Notes under the pieces: generated by a model
Database searches by the model: none
What the model was told of the DNA's origin: nothing
The model's input: the letters and a program-made list of their open reading frames with translations, nothing else
Part shown: positions 8,521 through 17,990 of the stretch, in pieces
Numbering within the stretch: the first letter of the stretch is position 1
How the letters are laid out: every line of letters starts with the position of its first letter
Program-made: the position numbers and the translations under genes
NCBI GenBank assembly: GCA_903848645.1
Contig: CAINGU010000118.1
Coordinates: 31,503-95,502 of the forward strand
Length of the DNA stretch: 64,000 bases
Origin: an uncultured cyanobacterium
Lineage (GTDB): Bacteria > Cyanobacteriota > Cyanobacteriia > Cyanobacteriales > Nostocaceae
Direction: 5' to 3'

Positions 8521-9999
8521 TTACTGAGGATTTTTTGTTTCTTCCTTGATTTGGCGTAACTTTTGGATGAGTTGTTGATTAGACTCAGTAGATACCGCAG
8601 AGGAATCATTGCTCTTTGTTGGTGAAGATACAGAATTAGGAGTATTTACGGTTGGAGTCTCAGGGAGATTTTTAGTATTTTGGGGTACAGATTCTTTTTG
8701 AGAATTTGGAGTTTCGGAAGGTTGGATTTGGGGTGCAGATACCTTTTGAGGATTTGGAGTTTCGGAAAGATTCTTAGTATTCTGGGGTGCAGATACTTTT
8801 TGAGAATTTGGAGTTTCGGTAGGTTGGATTTGGGGTACAGATAGTTTTTGAGAATTTGGAGTTTCGGCAGGTTGGATTTTAGAACTCACTCCCGAAGCAG
8901 TTGGATTATTTCGGAACTTCAGTTGGAAAGGATAAGAACTAGTTAGCTGCTTATCTGCTTGAGGTGGATTAGCCTTAAAATATTCTCGGACTTTAGATTG
9001 CAACTTTGGTGATAGAGTTCCTTCTTGAAACTTAATATCTAAAACCTTTCCATCTGAATCTAGAACTAATGTACCTAAAACTGTACCTTCCATCTCTGGT
9101 GTATCTGTAGAGATGGTTTCACGAATTACCCCTTTCTCTTTGACATTCGGATATTCTTGCCGAATATTTTGTCTGAGCGTGTTGTATGAGTTCAGTTTAG
9201 CCAGCAATTGATCAGTTTTTTTACCTGTTGATTCAGACTGATTTGTGAGGATTTCTGGTGACTTTCTACTGGAATTGTCTGAAAAAGCTAATTTTTCCCC
9301 ACCTTGAGCAATTTTAACTGCATTATTTTCCGATTCCACTGTTTGTGGTGGTGAAATTCCGGCTGCTGTTGTACTGCCAATATCAATAGGTTCAGCAGAT
9401 GGATTATTGAGTGGTTCTCCAGGTATTTCATTATTCTGCCGAACTTCTGGCAACCTATTAATATTTAGAGATTCGGTTTCTCGGATGTTTCTATCTAAAC
9501 CATTGACAAAAGGAGAGGCTGAAGCAGTATATGTACTTCTAGCTGGTAATCTAGATATTTCTGTTTGTAAATTGCTGCGAGTCAATCTCTGAATAGATTG
9601 TCTGCTAGGCAAATAAGAGAGATTATAATTACTTGGTGAGCTAGGAATAACTGGTAATACTGGCTGACTAGATAATTCTGGTTGTATAGGAGGATAGATA
9701 GTTGATGGGTTTCCCAAAGTACCACTTGGGAGTGTTTGCTGTAGCGGTAATTGGGGTTGCTGTAACGCTACCTGGGATGTATTGGGAGCTTGGGGTAATC
9801 GGCTTTGATCCGCTGCACTTAATTCCATGATTCCCACTGGTTTGGCTGCATCAATCTTTGAAGATGCATTAGAATTAACTGGCATTAATGGCACAATTAA
9901 GGCAATAGCACCGTGGATACCAAGAGAAGCTATAGCGGCTATTCCTGTTGGTTGGCTTAATATTTCTGGGATGTTTTTCAGGAGAGATACGTAAGACAT
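8521..9999 (-). CDS. TonB-like energy-transducer family protein
   Basis: 492 residues. An N-terminal hydrophobic segment (about 19-40, IAAIASLGIHGAIALIVPL) anchors it in the inner membrane. A long Pro/Gln/Ser-rich linker, expected to span the periplasm, follows. Residues about 300-368 (TVLGTLVLDSDGKVLDIKF, then YPFQLKF) resemble a TonB C-terminal domain, which transmits proton-motive force to outer-membrane transporters. After it comes a repetitive tail with the unit ETPNSQKVSAPQ in about five variants separated by NTKNL or IQP. A tail after the TonB-like fold is unusual. No ExbB/ExbD genes are adjacent. The TonB call comes from architecture and limited similarity. Confidence 0.6.
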   Translation of the reverse strand: MSYVSLLKNIPEILSQPTGIAAIASLGIHGAIALIVPLMPVNSNASSKIDAAKPVGIMELSAADQSRLPQAPNTSQVALQQPQLPLQQTLPSGTLGNPSTIYPPIQPELSSQPVLPVIPSSPSNYNLSYLPSRQSIQRLTRSNLQTEISRLPARSTYTASASPFVNGLDRNIRETESLNINRLPEVRQNNEIPGEPLNNPSAEPIDIGSTTAAGISPPQTVESENNAVKIAQGGEKLAFSDNSSRKSPEILTNQSESTGKKTDQLLAKLNSYNTLRQNIRQEYPNVKEKGVIRETISTDTPEMEGTVLGTLVLDSDGKVLDIKFQEGTLSPKLQSKVREYFKANPPQADKQLTSSYPFQLKFRNNPTASGVSSKIQPAETPNSQKLSVPQIQPTETPNSQKVSAPQNTKNLSETPNPQKVSAPQIQPSETPNSQKESVPQNTKNLPETPTVNTPNSVSSPTKSNDSSAVSTESNQQLIQKLRQIKEETKNPQ

Positions 10000-10711
10000 A
10001 ATGTTATCGTTTACTAGAATCGGTTAAAGTTGAATAGAAATTTTATCAACAAAGAATTCAGGATGCGTCTCCAGGATGAAATGTGAATTATCAATAATGA
10101 AGTTAATATTCCACAGTACCACCAACTTTGGGAACGGGAATAATCACGATCAAGCCAAAATAGATTAACTCCTGAATTTGTGTCTTTTGATTATTTTTAT
10201 CTTTTAGGTTATTTTGCTATTTCTGAGATATACGTTATTCTCATACATAATAACTTCCTCAGAGGATGATTTCAACAGGAAAATTAATGATATAGAACTC
10301 ACTCCTATTTTATTTTTGAACTATACATAGGGTGGGTATCAATCAGTATAAACGAGCTTTGTTAGGCATACTCCTACCTACACTACTTAATATTTTTCAG
10401 GACTTATTTAGAATTTATTAAATATGACGAATAACTTCAGCAACAAATTAAGCTTGATCGATAGCGTTCGCGTAGCGTCTCGAAGAGATAGCACGACCTA
10501 GGAATCGCACCTCTGGAAGATGGGGTGCATCACTATCGAAAATTTCTGAAACTGAGCCTAGACAAGCACTCTCCTAACTGTGGCTAAAAATATTTGTCAG
10601 TTTTTTGGATTGTTACGTCTTAATTTTAGCGGAAGTATTGTTGTGAGAAGTGAAACTAATGGAAACTGATAAGATAATAAATCAAGCAATTTGATACTTA
10701 GGAGCATTAAA
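10000..10711. other. Intergenic region between TonB-like gene and DUF6918-like gene
   Basis: About 710 bp with no convincing gene on either strand. It holds the upstream regions of two divergent genes and one Nostocales-type dispersed repeat at 10455-10496. I see no tRNA or strong terminator. Confidence 0.6.
10455..10496. repeat. Dispersed repeat (GCGTTCGCGTAGCG type)
   Basis: GATAGCGTTCGCGTAGCGTC, followed by the small palindrome TCTCGAAGAGA, matches the family of short hairpin repeats scattered in Nostoc and Anabaena genomes. Relatives in this window lie just before the PRC-barrel gene and after smc. Confidence 0.7.
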
Positions 10712-11149
10712 ATGGGACTGAGCGACGAACTATTAAATCCTGACAATAGGGCATCAATTGTAGAAGAATGCTGCACCATGATAGAATTACAACTGAAATC
10801 TAAGTCAGGTGTGAGCGGCATTGCACTCAAAGCTGCTTTTAGTACCCTTAAAGGAGTCCAACCGGGGTATATCCCAGTTGTCGTTGAGTCACTCCTACCT
10901 ACCTGCTTTAAAGCACTTGATCCCATCTGGAGTGAAGGAGTGCAACAGGGTGAACCAGTGGAATACTTGACAGAAAATAGCTCTCGAACTGCGGACGCGC
11001 TGCTAGGCGTTACTGATGCCAGGATTAAGAATACGAAGCGGCAAATTGTGCGAGGAACTTATGACAAATTCCGTAATTCTGCCAAAAAACACGTAGAAGA
11101 GGCAATACCGGACTTAGCTAAGATAATTGGTAAGTATGCTCAGAACTAG
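10712..11149 (+). CDS. Small conserved DUF6918-like protein
   Basis: 145 residues, helical and soluble, with no signal peptide. Features such as KSGVSGIALKAAFSTLKGVQ, PGYIPVVVESLLP, ADALLGVTDARI and KHVEEAIPDLAKI match a small family found in actinobacteria and cyanobacteria that I believe is DUF6918; its function is unknown. The ATG has AGGAG eight bases upstream. The TAG stop (11147-11149) lies within the CTAGTAC end of a MITE-like element, so the present C-terminus is set by that insertion or by its target choice. Confidence 0.75.
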   Translation: MGLSDELLNPDNRASIVEECCTMIELQLKSKSGVSGIALKAAFSTLKGVQPGYIPVVVESLLPTCFKALDPIWSEGVQQGEPVEYLTENSSRTADALLGVTDARIKNTKRQIVRGTYDKFRNSAKKHVEEAIPDLAKIIGKYAQN

Positions 11150-11252
11150 TACCGCAGGGCGGAATTAAAAATTAAAAATTAAAAAAGCAGATTGTATCAG
11201 CTTTTTAGGGATTTTTAATGGTTGGTTGATTTACGCCGTTGTGTACTAGCTT
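11146..11252. mobile_element. MITE-like element, copy 2 (inverted)
   Basis: Starts CTAGTACCGCAGGGCGG and ends GTGTACTAG. It is the reverse orientation of the copies near dnaK. The interior shows AATTAAAA repeats and GGGATTTTTAATGGTTGGTT, whose complement (AACCATTAAAAATCCC) is also found at 34330-34350. Its left end supplies the stop codon of the preceding gene. Confidence 0.65.
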
Positions 11253-11410
11253 GAAAATAGGGACTGGGAACAGACTCTAAGGCGTTACTTTTAGTCTGTA
11301 ACTTTTCAGATTCACTCCCATGCTCTGTGTGGGATCTCTTATCCCCGGAAGCTCTGGTTTGTAGATAATTCGTTCATGAATAAGTATGAAATTAAAGGAG
11401 AATTAGGTTA

Positions 11411-12022
11411 ATGACACTCACCTATGGAACAGAAGGATGGCTGCGTGTTGGTCAACAGGCTCCCGATTTTACAGCAACAGCCGTATTAGATCAGGAGTTT
11501 AAGTCAATTAAATTGTCTGATTATCGCGGTAAATATGTTGTTCTGTTTTTCTATCCCTTAGATTTTACCTTTGTTTGTCCAACTGAAGTGACAGCATTTA
11601 GCGATCGCTACGAAGAATTCAGCAAGCTAAATACAGAAGTTTTCGGTATTTCCGTTGATAGTGAATTTTCTCACCTCGCTTGGATTCAAACAGATCGTAA
11701 ATCCGGTGGTGTGGGTGACTTAAATTATCCCCTAGTTTCTGATATTAAAAAAGAAATTAGTGCCGCTTACAATGTTCTCGACCCCGCAGCCGGTATTGCT
11801 TTACGTGGGTTGTTTATCATTGATAAAGATGGCATCCTCCAATACGCTACTATTAATAATCTAGGCTTTGGTCGTAGTGTTGATGAAACTCTACGAACAT
11901 TACAAGCAATTCAGTATGTTCAATCTCACCCTGATGAAGTTTGTCCTGCGGATTGGCAACCTGGTGACAAGACTATGAATCCTGATCCTGTGAAGTCTAA
12001 AGTTTATTTCTCTGCCATTTAG
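11411..12022 (+). CDS. 2-Cys peroxiredoxin (AhpC/TSA family)
   Basis: 203 residues, a typical 2-Cys peroxiredoxin that reduces H2O2 and organic peroxides with thioredoxin as donor, in the cytosol. The peroxidatic Cys is in [13 protein letters not shown] (about residue 55) and the resolving Cys in [13 protein letters not shown] (about 176), both in the normal spacing. The preceding Arg/Trp segment and [10 protein letters not shown] loop are also standard. AAAGGAGAATTAGGTTA before the ATG gives a strong ribosome site. Equivalent to cyanobacterial 2-Cys Prx and plant chloroplast BAS1. Confidence 0.96.
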   Translation: MTLTYGTEGWLRVGQQAPDFTATAVLDQEFKSIKLSDYRGKYVVLFFYPLDFTFVCPTEVTAFSDRYEEFSKLNTEVFGISVDSEFSHLAWIQTDRKSGGVGDLNYPLVSDIKKEISAAYNVLDPAAGIALRGLFIIDKDGILQYATINNLGFGRSVDETLRTLQAIQYVQSHPDEVCPADWQPGDKTMNPDPVKSKVYFSAI

Positions 12023-12023
12023 G

Positions 12024-12112
12024 GAATTGGGGATTGGTAATTGGTAATTGGTAATTGGTGATTGGTGATTGGTGATTGGTGATTGGTGATTGGTGATTGG
12101 TGAGAATTTTAG
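12024..12112. repeat. Heptameric tandem repeats (GGTAATT, GGTGATT)
   Basis: Short tandemly repeated heptamers. Three or four GGTAATT units pass into about seven GGTGATT units. They fill the spacer between the two peroxiredoxin-family genes and belong to the STRR class seen throughout this window. Confidence 0.9.
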
Positions 12113-12154
12113 GAGTAGCGTTTCGTAGGCTCTATTTTGAATTTTGAATTATTT

Positions 12155-12703
12155 ATGCTGACTTCAACTGATTTTACTGGCCTATTTAATGAGCGATTTT
12201 TTCATAATTTTTTACCTATACCCGCGTTAGATAATTTTAGATTGGGTGTAGGCACACCGGATTTTAAATTATCGGATATTACTAATAATACTGTAGTCAA
12301 GCTCTCTGATTTTCGGGGTAAACAACCTGTATTACTGGCTTTTACCAGAATTTTTACCGAAAAGCAATATTGCCCATTTTGTTATCCCCATATTCAAGCT
12401 TTAAATGAGAACTATGAACAATTTAAAAATAGAGGAATTGAAGTTTTATTAATTACTAGTACCGATAAAAAGCAAAGTCAAATAATCGTGCAAGATTTGG
12501 CTTTGAAAATGCCATTATTGAGTGATTCTAGTTGTCATACATTTCGCATTTATCAAACTGGACAAGCTCTAGGAGCGCCTTTACCAGCGCAGTTTGTGTT
12601 AGATAAAGATGGTAAATTGATCTACAGGCATTTATTTTCTTTCTTGGATCATAATGCCAGTGTAGATAATTTGTTAGAAAAATTTAATGAAACAGGAGTA
12701 TAG
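12155..12703 (+). CDS. Peroxiredoxin-like (AhpC/TSA family) protein
   Basis: 182 residues with a thioredoxin-fold core: GTPDFKLSDITNNTVVKLSD, then RGKQPVLLAFTRIF, the site KQYCPFCYPHIQAL (CxxC at about residue 73) and VLDKDGKLIYRH. The pattern fits a redoxin or atypical peroxiredoxin; the two Cys may form a disulfide. The Thr/Pro-Cys arrangement of true peroxiredoxins is altered, so it could be a thiol oxidoreductase. The ATG at 12155 is preferred over a TTG 18 bases upstream. It follows a true 2-Cys peroxiredoxin and may share its function in peroxide defence. Confidence 0.8.
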   Translation: MLTSTDFTGLFNERFFHNFLPIPALDNFRLGVGTPDFKLSDITNNTVVKLSDFRGKQPVLLAFTRIFTEKQYCPFCYPHIQALNENYEQFKNRGIEVLLITSTDKKQSQIIVQDLALKMPLLSDSSCHTFRIYQTGQALGAPLPAQFVLDKDGKLIYRHLFSFLDHNASVDNLLEKFNETGV

Positions 12704-12791
12704 ATAAAAGATAAAAGTTTATATAGCAATTGCTAAGGTGAGAAATCCGCGATGTAGGGGAGCAGGGGAGAAACTTGTTTCTACCTTCTGA

Positions 12792-12853
12792 TTCTTTCTT
12801 CTTCTCTCACTCCTGACTCCTGACTCCTGACTCCTAACTCCTAACTCCTAACA
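12792..12853. repeat. Heptameric repeat (CTCCTGA/CTCCTAA)
   Basis: About seven heptamer units between the convergent ends of the peroxiredoxin-like gene and the DnaJ-domain gene. They belong to the STRR class. Confidence 0.85.
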
Positions 12854-13834
12854 TTACAATTTAAGTTGTGCCAAATGACTGCGGGGGTTGTAGGTACGGA
12901 TAGAGCGGATTTTTTCATAGTATTCCCGTTCTTCAGGAGTGAGGTCTTTTGGAGGGGCGATCGCCACTTTCACAAATTGATCACCACGTCCACCTTTAGC
13001 TAGAGGCCAACCCTTACCACGTAAGCGCAGAGATTGACCAGAACGGACTCCCGCAGGTAATTTAACATTAACATGACCGTCGGGTGTAGGAACATCAATG
13101 GCTGCGCCTAATGTCGCTTCATCAGGGGTAATTAACACTTCGCAAACGAGATTATCACCTTCAATTTGAAAAAAAGTATGGGGTTGTAATTCCACCTTCA
13201 AATATAAATCTCCCCGTTGTTGACTCATGGGGTTAATTTGGCCTTTTCCCTTCACCCGTAACCGAGTACCAGCTTTAGCACCACCAGGAATACGAACCTC
13301 AATAGTTTCGTTGCCTATACTAAACCGTTTTTGCACACCAGAAAATGCTTCTGCGAAAGTTAAAGTAATCACAGCTTCTGTATCTTGTGTGCCACCAGCA
13401 CCAGCATCTTGAAAACCAAAATCGTTAAAACCGCTACCTGGTCTAGCAGTAGAAGTGCGATAAGAGTAACTTTGTCGTCCACTGCGGGGGCCTGCACCAC
13501 CAAATAATTCATTTAAAAAGTCATTAAAACTGCCGTATTGACCGAAATCAACCCCACCCATATCCACACCAGTACCACCGGATGGGAAACCTTGACCTGC
13601 TTGTTTCCAATATTGACCAAATTGATCGTATTTTTTGCGTTTATCTGGGTCAAATAGAACCTCATAAGCCTCATTAACTTCTTTAAATTTGGCTTCGGCC
13701 TGTTTGTTATTGGGGTTAACATCAGGATGATATTTACGGGCTAGTTTCCGAAAAGCTTGTTTAATTTCTTCTGAAGTGGCAGTTTTACTAATTCCTAAAA
13801 TTGCATAATAGTCTTTGAAGTCGGTTGCAGCCAT
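12854..13834 (-). CDS. CbpA-type DnaJ co-chaperone (no zinc finger)
   Basis: 326 residues. J domain at 8-73 with the HPD motif (KYHPDVNP) that stimulates the DnaK ATPase, a Gly/Phe-rich linker (80-150), then two beta-barrel substrate-binding domains (FSIGNETIEVRIPGG, GDLYLKVELQPH and similar). It lacks the CxxCxGxG zinc-binding repeats, so it is a class II J protein (CbpA/DnaJ2 type), unlike the dnaJ at 32572-33723. A strong AGGAGG lies upstream of the ATG. It stands alone, far from dnaK. Confidence 0.93.
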   Translation of the reverse strand: MAATDFKDYYAILGISKTATSEEIKQAFRKLARKYHPDVNPNNKQAEAKFKEVNEAYEVLFDPDKRKKYDQFGQYWKQAGQGFPSGGTGVDMGGVDFGQYGSFNDFLNELFGGAGPRSGRQSYSYRTSTARPGSGFNDFGFQDAGAGGTQDTEAVITLTFAEAFSGVQKRFSIGNETIEVRIPGGAKAGTRLRVKGKGQINPMSQQRGDLYLKVELQPHTFFQIEGDNLVCEVLITPDEATLGAAIDVPTPDGHVNVKLPAGVRSGQSLRLRGKGWPLAKGGRGDQFVKVAIAPPKDLTPEEREYYEKIRSIRTYNPRSHLAQLKL

Positions 13835-14099
13835 CTACCAGCCTCCTGTAAAAATTTACGTTATGTTTTTTTCTAAGATATAGCAGTTACCAGATAGGTG
13901 AGGACAGACAATGATGATAAGAGTTAAACACCATTCATAACTTTCAACCCTATTCCCTGTTCCCTGCTATATAAGATTTACCATTTACTTGGTCTAATGC
14001 CAGGCAAAAAGATCCTAATGTTAAATTAACAAATAATCGTCAAAATCAAGTGTGGTTCTTGCTCAATGTCCCAGCGCAATTCCCGTACTCCTGCCATTA

Positions 14100-14555
14100 T
14101 CAAAAGGATATAAGCTCATCTATTCCTTCTTCTAAGCTGGGGGGAGCATCCCGGATTTGGCGGTGCATTCGGAGAATTATTTCTTCGGGAACTTGACGAA
14201 TCCGTTTTTGATTTCGTGCCAAACATAGCCAAACTGGAGTTTTCACCCAAACTCCCATAATATAACTAAAGCCACAATCACGGGCTAGGGTAATCACTTC
14301 TCGGCGATTTTTCCTTTGGGCATTGGTAGCATCAAAAATTACTGCTTTATCTTCGATGATGGCTTGTTGCAATTGTCGTGCCAATTCCTGCCAAATCAGC
14401 AACCAAGACCCTTGAATTGCTTCAGAACCAAAAAGTTGCCCCCGGATGGCATCTGTGGAAATTAGCTGCATCTGAGGGCATTCTATGAGTAATTGTTTTG
14501 CTAAAGTTGATTTACCGCTACCAGGAAGACCAATCAGCAAAATTAATTTAGTCAT
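14100..14555 (-). CDS. P-loop polynucleotide/zeta-type kinase-like ATPase
   Basis: 151 residues. Walker A GLPGSGKSTLAKQLL (about 8-22), a DATNAQRKNRR motif (about 76) and a lid with Arg residues (RNQKRIRQVPEE). This layout matches small AAA-type kinases related to T4 polynucleotide kinase and zeta toxins (Pfam AAA_33), which phosphorylate nucleic-acid ends or small metabolites. No phosphatase or ligase domain is fused and no antitoxin is adjacent, so the substrate is unknown. Confidence 0.8.
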   Translation of the reverse strand: MTKLILLIGLPGSGKSTLAKQLLIECPQMQLISTDAIRGQLFGSEAIQGSWLLIWQELARQLQQAIIEDKAVIFDATNAQRKNRREVITLARDCGFSYIMGVWVKTPVWLCLARNQKRIRQVPEEIILRMHRQIRDAPPSLEEGIDELISF

Positions 14556-14724
14556 AGGTAATAGGTAATAGGTGACAGGTGACAGGTGATAGGTGACAGT
14601 TAAGAGGTAATAGGGAATAGAGAATAATTAGTTACCAATTACCAATTACCAATTACCAATTACCAATTACCAATTACCAATTACCAATTACCAATTACCA
14701 ATTACCAATTACCAATTACCACTA
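14556..14724. repeat. Long heptameric tandem repeat array (STRR)
   Basis: TAGGTAA and GGTGACA-type heptamers (14556-14610), then about 14 units of ATTACCA (14631-14722). The array fills the space between the kinase-like gene and the end of glgC. At about 170 bp it is the longest array here apart from the one at the right window edge. Confidence 0.92.
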
Positions 14725-14725
14725 A

Positions 14726-16015
14726 CTAAATGATTGTACCGTTGGGAATTGTAGCATTTTTGAGAACAACGACAATACCGCTACGGATGTAAAAGCCTTG
14801 CTTTTCCCGTTCTGCTTCTTGGATGTTGTCTTTATTGATAATTTTCACATTGTGACCAATGCGGGCATTTTTATCAATGATGGCACGGCGAATAATGGTG
14901 TCTGTACCAATACCGACGGGAATATCATTTTCTTCTAAGTTGCATTGTCTTTCAACAGATGGTTGGTAATAGTCAGCGCCCATGATTAGGGTTTCTTCAA
15001 TCACAGATCCTGATTCTATCCGCGATCGCACTCCCAAAACCGAATGTTGAATGCGGCAATCTTTCAAAATACAACCGTCACCAATCATAGATTCTGTGAT
15101 TTGGCAATTCAGCAATTTAGAAGGTGGTAAGTAACGAGCGCGGGTATAAATTGGTGCTGCTTCATCGTGGAAGCTAAAGGGAGGGAGGGGTTGCTTAGTC
15201 AGGGCTAAATTGGCTTCATAAAAAGATTCAATTGTCCCAATATCTTCCCAATAGTCATCAAACAAGAAGGCTTGAACATTGTGATCCTTAGCAGCTTCGG
15301 GAATAATCTCTTTGCCAAAATCAGTTTGTTCTAAAGATTGTTTCAACAACTTGATTAAAACATCTTTTTTAAAGACATAAATCCCCATAGAGGCGATATA
15401 TGGCTGTAATGCGGCTTGTTCTTTTGTCAATCCCAAAATAGTGGTATCAACACGCATTTGCGCTAAAGCTTCACCCTTGGGTTTTTCGCTAAAGTCAATT
15501 ACCCTACCTGATTCATTGATTTTCATCAAGCCAAAATCTGAAGCGCGACGATCATCCATAGGAATTACAGAAAGTGTAATATCCGCATTTGTGTCTCTGT
15601 GCCGCTGGATAAACTGACGGTAATCCATACGGTACAGATGATCACCGGAAAGAATCAGAAATTCCTCTACATCCCAATCCTGTAACATCCAGATGTACTG
15701 ACGCACAGCATCAGCCGTACCTTGAAACCAGTTGGGGTTTTCTGGAGTTTGTTGTGCTGCTAACACTTCTACAAACCCATCACTGAACCCACTGAAGTTG
15801 TAAGCACGGGCAATGTGACGATTCAGAGAGGCTGAGTTAAATTGAGTAAGGACGTAGATTTTGAATATTTCGGAATTGATACAGTTGCTAACAGGGATAT
15901 CTATTAAGCGATACTTCCCAGCCACTGGTACTGCTGGTTTGGCTCGGAGTTTGGTTAACGGATAAAGCCGAGTTCCCGCACCCCCACCCAGAATAATTGC
16001 TAAAACTTTTTTCAC
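14726..16015 (-). CDS. glgC: Glucose-1-phosphate adenylyltransferase (ADP-glucose pyrophosphorylase)
   Basis: 429 residues, full length. It makes ADP-glucose from glucose-1-phosphate and ATP, the first committed step of glycogen synthesis, and in cyanobacteria is activated by 3-phosphoglycerate. Visible motifs: [20 protein letters not shown] (nucleotide binding, residues 10-29), [25 protein letters not shown] (catalytic Asp), FSEKPKG (glucose-1-P) and the left-handed beta-helix domain with the C-terminal regulatory Lys region ([16 protein letters not shown]). The start codon is GTG, with GGGAGAAA eight or so bases upstream. It stands alone; the GH57 branching-type enzyme at 29370 acts in the same pathway. 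Confidence 0.97.
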   Translation of the reverse strand: MKKVLAIILGGGAGTRLYPLTKLRAKPAVPVAGKYRLIDIPVSNCINSEIFKIYVLTQFNSASLNRHIARAYNFSGFSDGFVEVLAAQQTPENPNWFQGTADAVRQYIWMLQDWDVEEFLILSGDHLYRMDYRQFIQRHRDTNADITLSVIPMDDRRASDFGLMKINESGRVIDFSEKPKGEALAQMRVDTTILGLTKEQAALQPYIASMGIYVFKKDVLIKLLKQSLEQTDFGKEIIPEAAKDHNVQAFLFDDYWEDIGTIESFYEANLALTKQPLPPFSFHDEAAPIYTRARYLPPSKLLNCQITESMIGDGCILKDCRIQHSVLGVRSRIESGSVIEETLIMGADYYQPSVERQCNLEENDIPVGIGTDTIIRRAIIDKNARIGHNVKIINKDNIQEAEREKQGFYIRSGIVVVLKNATIPNGTII

Positions 16016-16331
16016 AGAATTTCTCCCGACTGCCTTTCAACTCTCATCTACAGTTTAGGACTCTATGTAGCAACTGATAAAGGGAATCAAATAATCTTAG
16101 GGATGAATTTTTGCCCACAAATATAGCATAAGGCAAGAGACAAGAGGCCAGAGGCAACAGTAAAAACCTTGTCATCACTGACTTTGAAATTTTAAGAATG
16201 TCTAACCTCCTTGTTCATTGCCATAAAACAGAACATTTGTATTCATGGGAATTTGCTGAAAAAGTTTTTTGGGAAGAGTGAGGATTTGAGATTTTCGACT
16301 GAAGATTCAAAATCCGAAATTGAGTGGAAAA
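16016..16331. other. Spacer between pheA and glgC
   Basis: 316 bp with no gene. It must hold the glgC promoter on the minus strand. A few irregular repeats (AGGCAAGAGACAAGAGGC) lie near 16132. Confidence 0.5.
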
Positions 16332-17195
16332 TTACAAACTAATTGGTAACACACCATAGCTACCAAATATTTTCAGGATTTCTGTATAATTTTGTAACTC
16401 TCCTAAAGCAGATTTCATCATCTGTGCATTCACATCTGCTTCTATGTCCAAATAAAATAAATATTCCCCCAAAGAACGTTTTGTGGGACGCGACTCGATG
16501 CGACTGAGATTAATACCCAAATGAGCAAATACTTGCAATGCTTTCATCAATGCGCCGGGTATATTAGCTGGTACGCTGAAAGCCAAAGATGTATGAGTAC
16601 AATCCATGGGATTATTTTCCTCCGTGCTAACTACCCAAAACCGAGTACAGTTTTCTGGATAATCATTAATTCCCCTGGCAAGAATAGGTAAATTATACAG
16701 TTGCGCCGCCCGACTAGAAGATATCGCCGCTGTTGTTACTTCCTGTTCTAATCCCTGTAGTGCTTCCGTAGTTGAATTACTAGGAATTAAGTTGACATTT
16801 GGGAGAAACTGTGATATCCATCCTTGACATTGAGCTAAAGCCTGGGGATGAGAATAGATATTTTTAATAGTATCTAAGCTATTTGCATAGGAAATTAATG
16901 TATGTTGAATTGGTAAAACTAAAGCTAATTGAATTTTTAAATTATCTAAGCTCCATAAGCTATCTAGTGTCATGTTAACACTACCTTCAATAGAATTCTC
17001 CACAGGAACAACAGCTATTTTTGCTTCTTTGTCTATTACAGCTTGTAGTGATTTAGCTATGGTAGGATAGGGACATAGTTCAAACCTTTTTTGGGAAGTA
17101 ATGCTCTGATGGGTGTTTAACCAGTTGAGATAGGAAAAAGCTGCTTGTTCAGCATAAGTTCCCGGTGGACCTAAATGGGCGATTTTCAGATTCAT
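16332..17195 (-). CDS. pheA: Prephenate dehydratase
   Basis: 287 residues. It converts prephenate to phenylpyruvate in phenylalanine synthesis. The catalytic PDT domain starts HLGPPGTYAEQAAFSYL, contains VPVENSIEGSVNMTLDSLW and has the TRFWV motif (the Thr of the conserved TRF is at about residue 184). A C-terminal ACT domain (about 205-285) carries GALMKALQVFAHLGINLSRI and ESRP, the phenylalanine feedback-binding site. There is no chorismate mutase domain, as expected for a cyanobacterial monofunctional enzyme. Confidence 0.96.
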   Translation of the reverse strand: MNLKIAHLGPPGTYAEQAAFSYLNWLNTHQSITSQKRFELCPYPTIAKSLQAVIDKEAKIAVVPVENSIEGSVNMTLDSLWSLDNLKIQLALVLPIQHTLISYANSLDTIKNIYSHPQALAQCQGWISQFLPNVNLIPSNSTTEALQGLEQEVTTAAISSSRAAQLYNLPILARGINDYPENCTRFWVVSTEENNPMDCTHTSLAFSVPANIPGALMKALQVFAHLGINLSRIESRPTKRSLGEYLFYLDIEADVNAQMMKSALGELQNYTEILKIFGSYGVLPISL

Positions 17196-17303
17196 GCTTT
17201 TGAATTTGACGAATTTGATTAATAATAAATAAATAGTTTGATTTTTGGCAATTTAAATTGTTAAAAAATATTACAATAAAAAAACAAATGGTTTAATTTG
17301 CTC

Positions 17304-17915
17304 ATGGTTACTAAGTTTATTGCCTCTCAGTCGGTGGAAATTTCCGTTCCTAAGCAATCTATTCCTATTCAACACTACTTGCGTCAGCCTCAACGTTTGG
17401 TGAATGCCTTAGCTGACAATACAAGAATTCAACAGTTGTCTGAGGAAGTTTTTCGGTTAAAAATGCGTCCTTTGTCTTTTATGTCACTGAGTATTCAGCC
17501 AACTGTAGATATGAGAGTTTGGGCAGATGCTGGTGGTACAATTTATTTGCGATCGCTCGGTTGTGAAATACTGGGTTTTGAGTATATTAACGAAAGGTTT
17601 GCGCTGAATTTAAAAGGCTATTTGTCACCAATTCAAGTCAGTGGTGAAACTCATCTACAAGGGAAAGCTGATTTGGAAGTTTTAGTAGACATACCACAAC
17701 CATTTTCCTTTACACCTAAGTCAATTTTAGAAACTACAGGAAATGGATTACTCAAAAGTGTATTACTCACAATTAAGCAAAGATTGTTATATCACCTCTT
17801 AGCAGATTATCGCCATTGGGTAATTTCGCAAACTCAAAATAACGAGATTGATCATAACATTCCTGATAGTGGTAGAGTGACACAAGCCATATTACCAACT
17901 TTGAATTTTGAGTAA
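17304..17915 (+). CDS. DUF1997 family protein
   Basis: 203 residues, soluble. It has the family pattern QPQRLVNALADNTRIQQLSE, then FRLKMRPLSFMSLSIQPTVDMRVW and ILETTGNGLLKSVLLTIKQRLLYHLLADYRHW. DUF1997 occurs in cyanobacteria and plant plastids; its fold suggests a lipid- or ligand-binding barrel, but its role is not known. Divergent from pheA, sharing a short AT-rich promoter region. The ATG at 17304 is preferred to a TTG six bases upstream. Confidence 0.85.
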   Translation: MVTKFIASQSVEISVPKQSIPIQHYLRQPQRLVNALADNTRIQQLSEEVFRLKMRPLSFMSLSIQPTVDMRVWADAGGTIYLRSLGCEILGFEYINERFALNLKGYLSPIQVSGETHLQGKADLEVLVDIPQPFSFTPKSILETTGNGLLKSVLLTIKQRLLYHLLADYRHWVISQTQNNEIDHNIPDSGRVTQAILPTLNFE

Positions 17916-17990
17916 TTTGAAAATTATTCAACATTTTGAGATGGCATTGACTGAATTTGGGATTGTACTCAACAACTGGGAATCTAAAAT

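Noticed and set aside
12024..14724. Tandem repeats as CRISPR arrays
   Set aside because: The units are seven bases with no spacers and no cas genes nearby.
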